NCBI RefSeq assembly: GCF_014651495.1
Contig: NZ_BMWZ01000001.1
Location: 2,575 to 66,574 of the forward strand
DNA length: 64,000 nucleotides
Reading direction: 5' to 3'
From: Algibacter mikhailovii
Lineage (GTDB): Bacteria; Bacteroidota; Bacteroidia; Flavobacteriales; Flavobacteriaceae
Shown piece after piece: positions 63,331-64,000 of the stretch. The notes beneath the pieces are model-generated. The model searched no databases, had not been told where the DNA came from, and saw only the letters and a list, made by a program, of their open reading frames with translations. The stretch's first letter is position 1; each line of letters starts with the position of its first letter. Position numbers and translations under genes: made by a program.

Positions 63331-64000
63331 ATGAAAATAACTTACTTAGGAGTACTAGCATGTTGCATGTTAGTTTTTACCCTTCAGGCACAAAAAAGTA
63401 AAGACCTTTTTAATGGCAAAAATTTTAAAGGTTGGAAAGTATTAAATGGCACTGCTGAATATACCATTGAAGACAATGCTATTGTAGGAACTTCAAAAAC
63501 AGGAACGCCAAATACTTTTTTGGCGACAAAAAAAGAGTACACCAATTTTATTTTAGATTATGAAATATTATTAGGAGCAGGATTAAATTCAGGAGTACAA
63601 ATTAGAAGTCGTAGTATCTCAGATTATAATAACGGAAGAGTTCATGGTCTTCAAGTAGAGGCAGATGATTCTGAAAGAAATTGGTTTGGCGGTTTGTTTG
63701 ATGAAGCACGAAAAGGATGGAGATACCCCTTAGAGTATAATCCAGAGGTAAAACGAGCTTACAAACGCGGACAATGGAATAAAATTAAGGTTATTGCTGC
63801 CGGAAATCACATTGCAACTTGGGTTAATGGTATTAATATGACCAACCTTTATGAGGAATCGGTTGAAACTGGTTTTATTGGGCTTCAGGTTCATAGCATA
63901 GGTAATAGTAAAGAGAAAGCGGGTAAAACTATAAAATGGAGAAATATTAAATTAACAGAAATTCCTGAAGATTATAAATTTGAAACTACAGCTCCTGTTT
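63331..64000 (+). CDS. DUF1080 (3-keto-disaccharide hydrolase-like) protein, partial
   Basis: The gene runs off the window: 223 codons are visible without a stop. The signal peptide is ITYLGVLACCMLVFTLQAQ. KDLFNGKNFKGWKVLNGTAE opens a DUF1080 domain (concanavalin-like fold): YTNFILDYEILLGAGLNSGV, QIRSRS, HGLQVEADDSERNWFGGLFD, WNKIKVIAAGNHIATWVNGI, and FIGLQVHSIG. Such domains act on disaccharides or plant and algal glycans; some are 3-keto-glycoside hydrolases. Secreted. The divergent regulator at 61895 may control it. Confidence 0.85.
   Translation, partial: MKITYLGVLACCMLVFTLQAQKSKDLFNGKNFKGWKVLNGTAEYTIEDNAIVGTSKTGTPNTFLATKKEYTNFILDYEILLGAGLNSGVQIRSRSISDYNNGRVHGLQVEADDSERNWFGGLFDEARKGWRYPLEYNPEVKRAYKRGQWNKIKVIAAGNHIATWVNGINMTNLYEESVETGFIGLQVHSIGNSKEKAGKTIKWRNIKLTEIPEDYKFETTAPV

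Overview
The window is AT-rich chromosomal DNA from a member of the Bacteroidota, most probably a Flavobacteriaceae-type bacterium. The evidence is the gene set (DUF4290, DUF4835, TIGR02757, the acidic Bacteroidota form of RpoZ, BatA-type VWA protein, BamD, KirBac channel), the gene order (DUF493-DUF4290-murA; bamD-rpoZ-coaBC-DUF4835-recN-fabI) and repeated promoters of the Bacteroidota type (TTTG, 19 bp, TAnnTTTG), the clearest in front of tRNA-Met. No rRNA, CRISPR array or insertion sequence was seen.

Region 1 (1-6.7 kb, all genes on the minus strand) is accessory. Positions 1-3.8 kb hold small unrelated genes: an unknown protein with a frameshifted partner, a uracil-DNA-glycosylase-like protein, a HEPN-like protein, a second protein with a degenerate form of the same motif, and an LprI/DUF1311-like secreted protein. 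They are separated by related imperfect inverted repeats whose ends resemble integron attC core sites (RYYYAAC / GTTRRRY), so the stretch looks like a cassette array without a visible integron integrase. Positions 4.1-6.7 kb hold a zinc-ribbon protein, an unknown protein and a tyrosine recombinase whose start lies beside the 3' end of tRNA-Met, which is the usual layout of a tRNA-integrated island.

Region 2 (6.8-35 kb) is core chromosome: class IV aminotransferase, AlgH, HU, fmt, recQ, DUF493/DUF4290/murA, fhs, a long-form GAPDH, a Do-type protease, dapF, mltG and neighbours, an RsmI-like methyltransferase, a tyrosine phosphatase, dnaA, ribD, prmC and ligA. MurA carries Asp where the fosfomycin-reactive Cys normally sits.

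Region 3 (35-50.5 kb) begins with two tandem YhhN-like membrane proteins, followed by DUF6913-dapA-Kir channel. Next comes the envelope, cofactor and repair block bamD-rpoZ-coaBC-DUF4835-recN-fabI. It ends with a glycosyltransferase, a YbbR protein, coaE and a histidine kinase/response regulator pair.

Region 4 (50.7-64 kb) holds an esterase, a small membrane protein, a dihydroorotase homologue that has lost its metal ligands, a BatA/VWA protein, a second glycosyltransferase, an M61 peptidase, a likely outer-membrane barrel protein, an S10 carboxypeptidase and a TIGR02757 protein. A membrane-bound winged-helix regulator is divergent from a DUF1080 protein that runs off the window. The regulator gene contains an eight-base C tract directly after its membrane helix.
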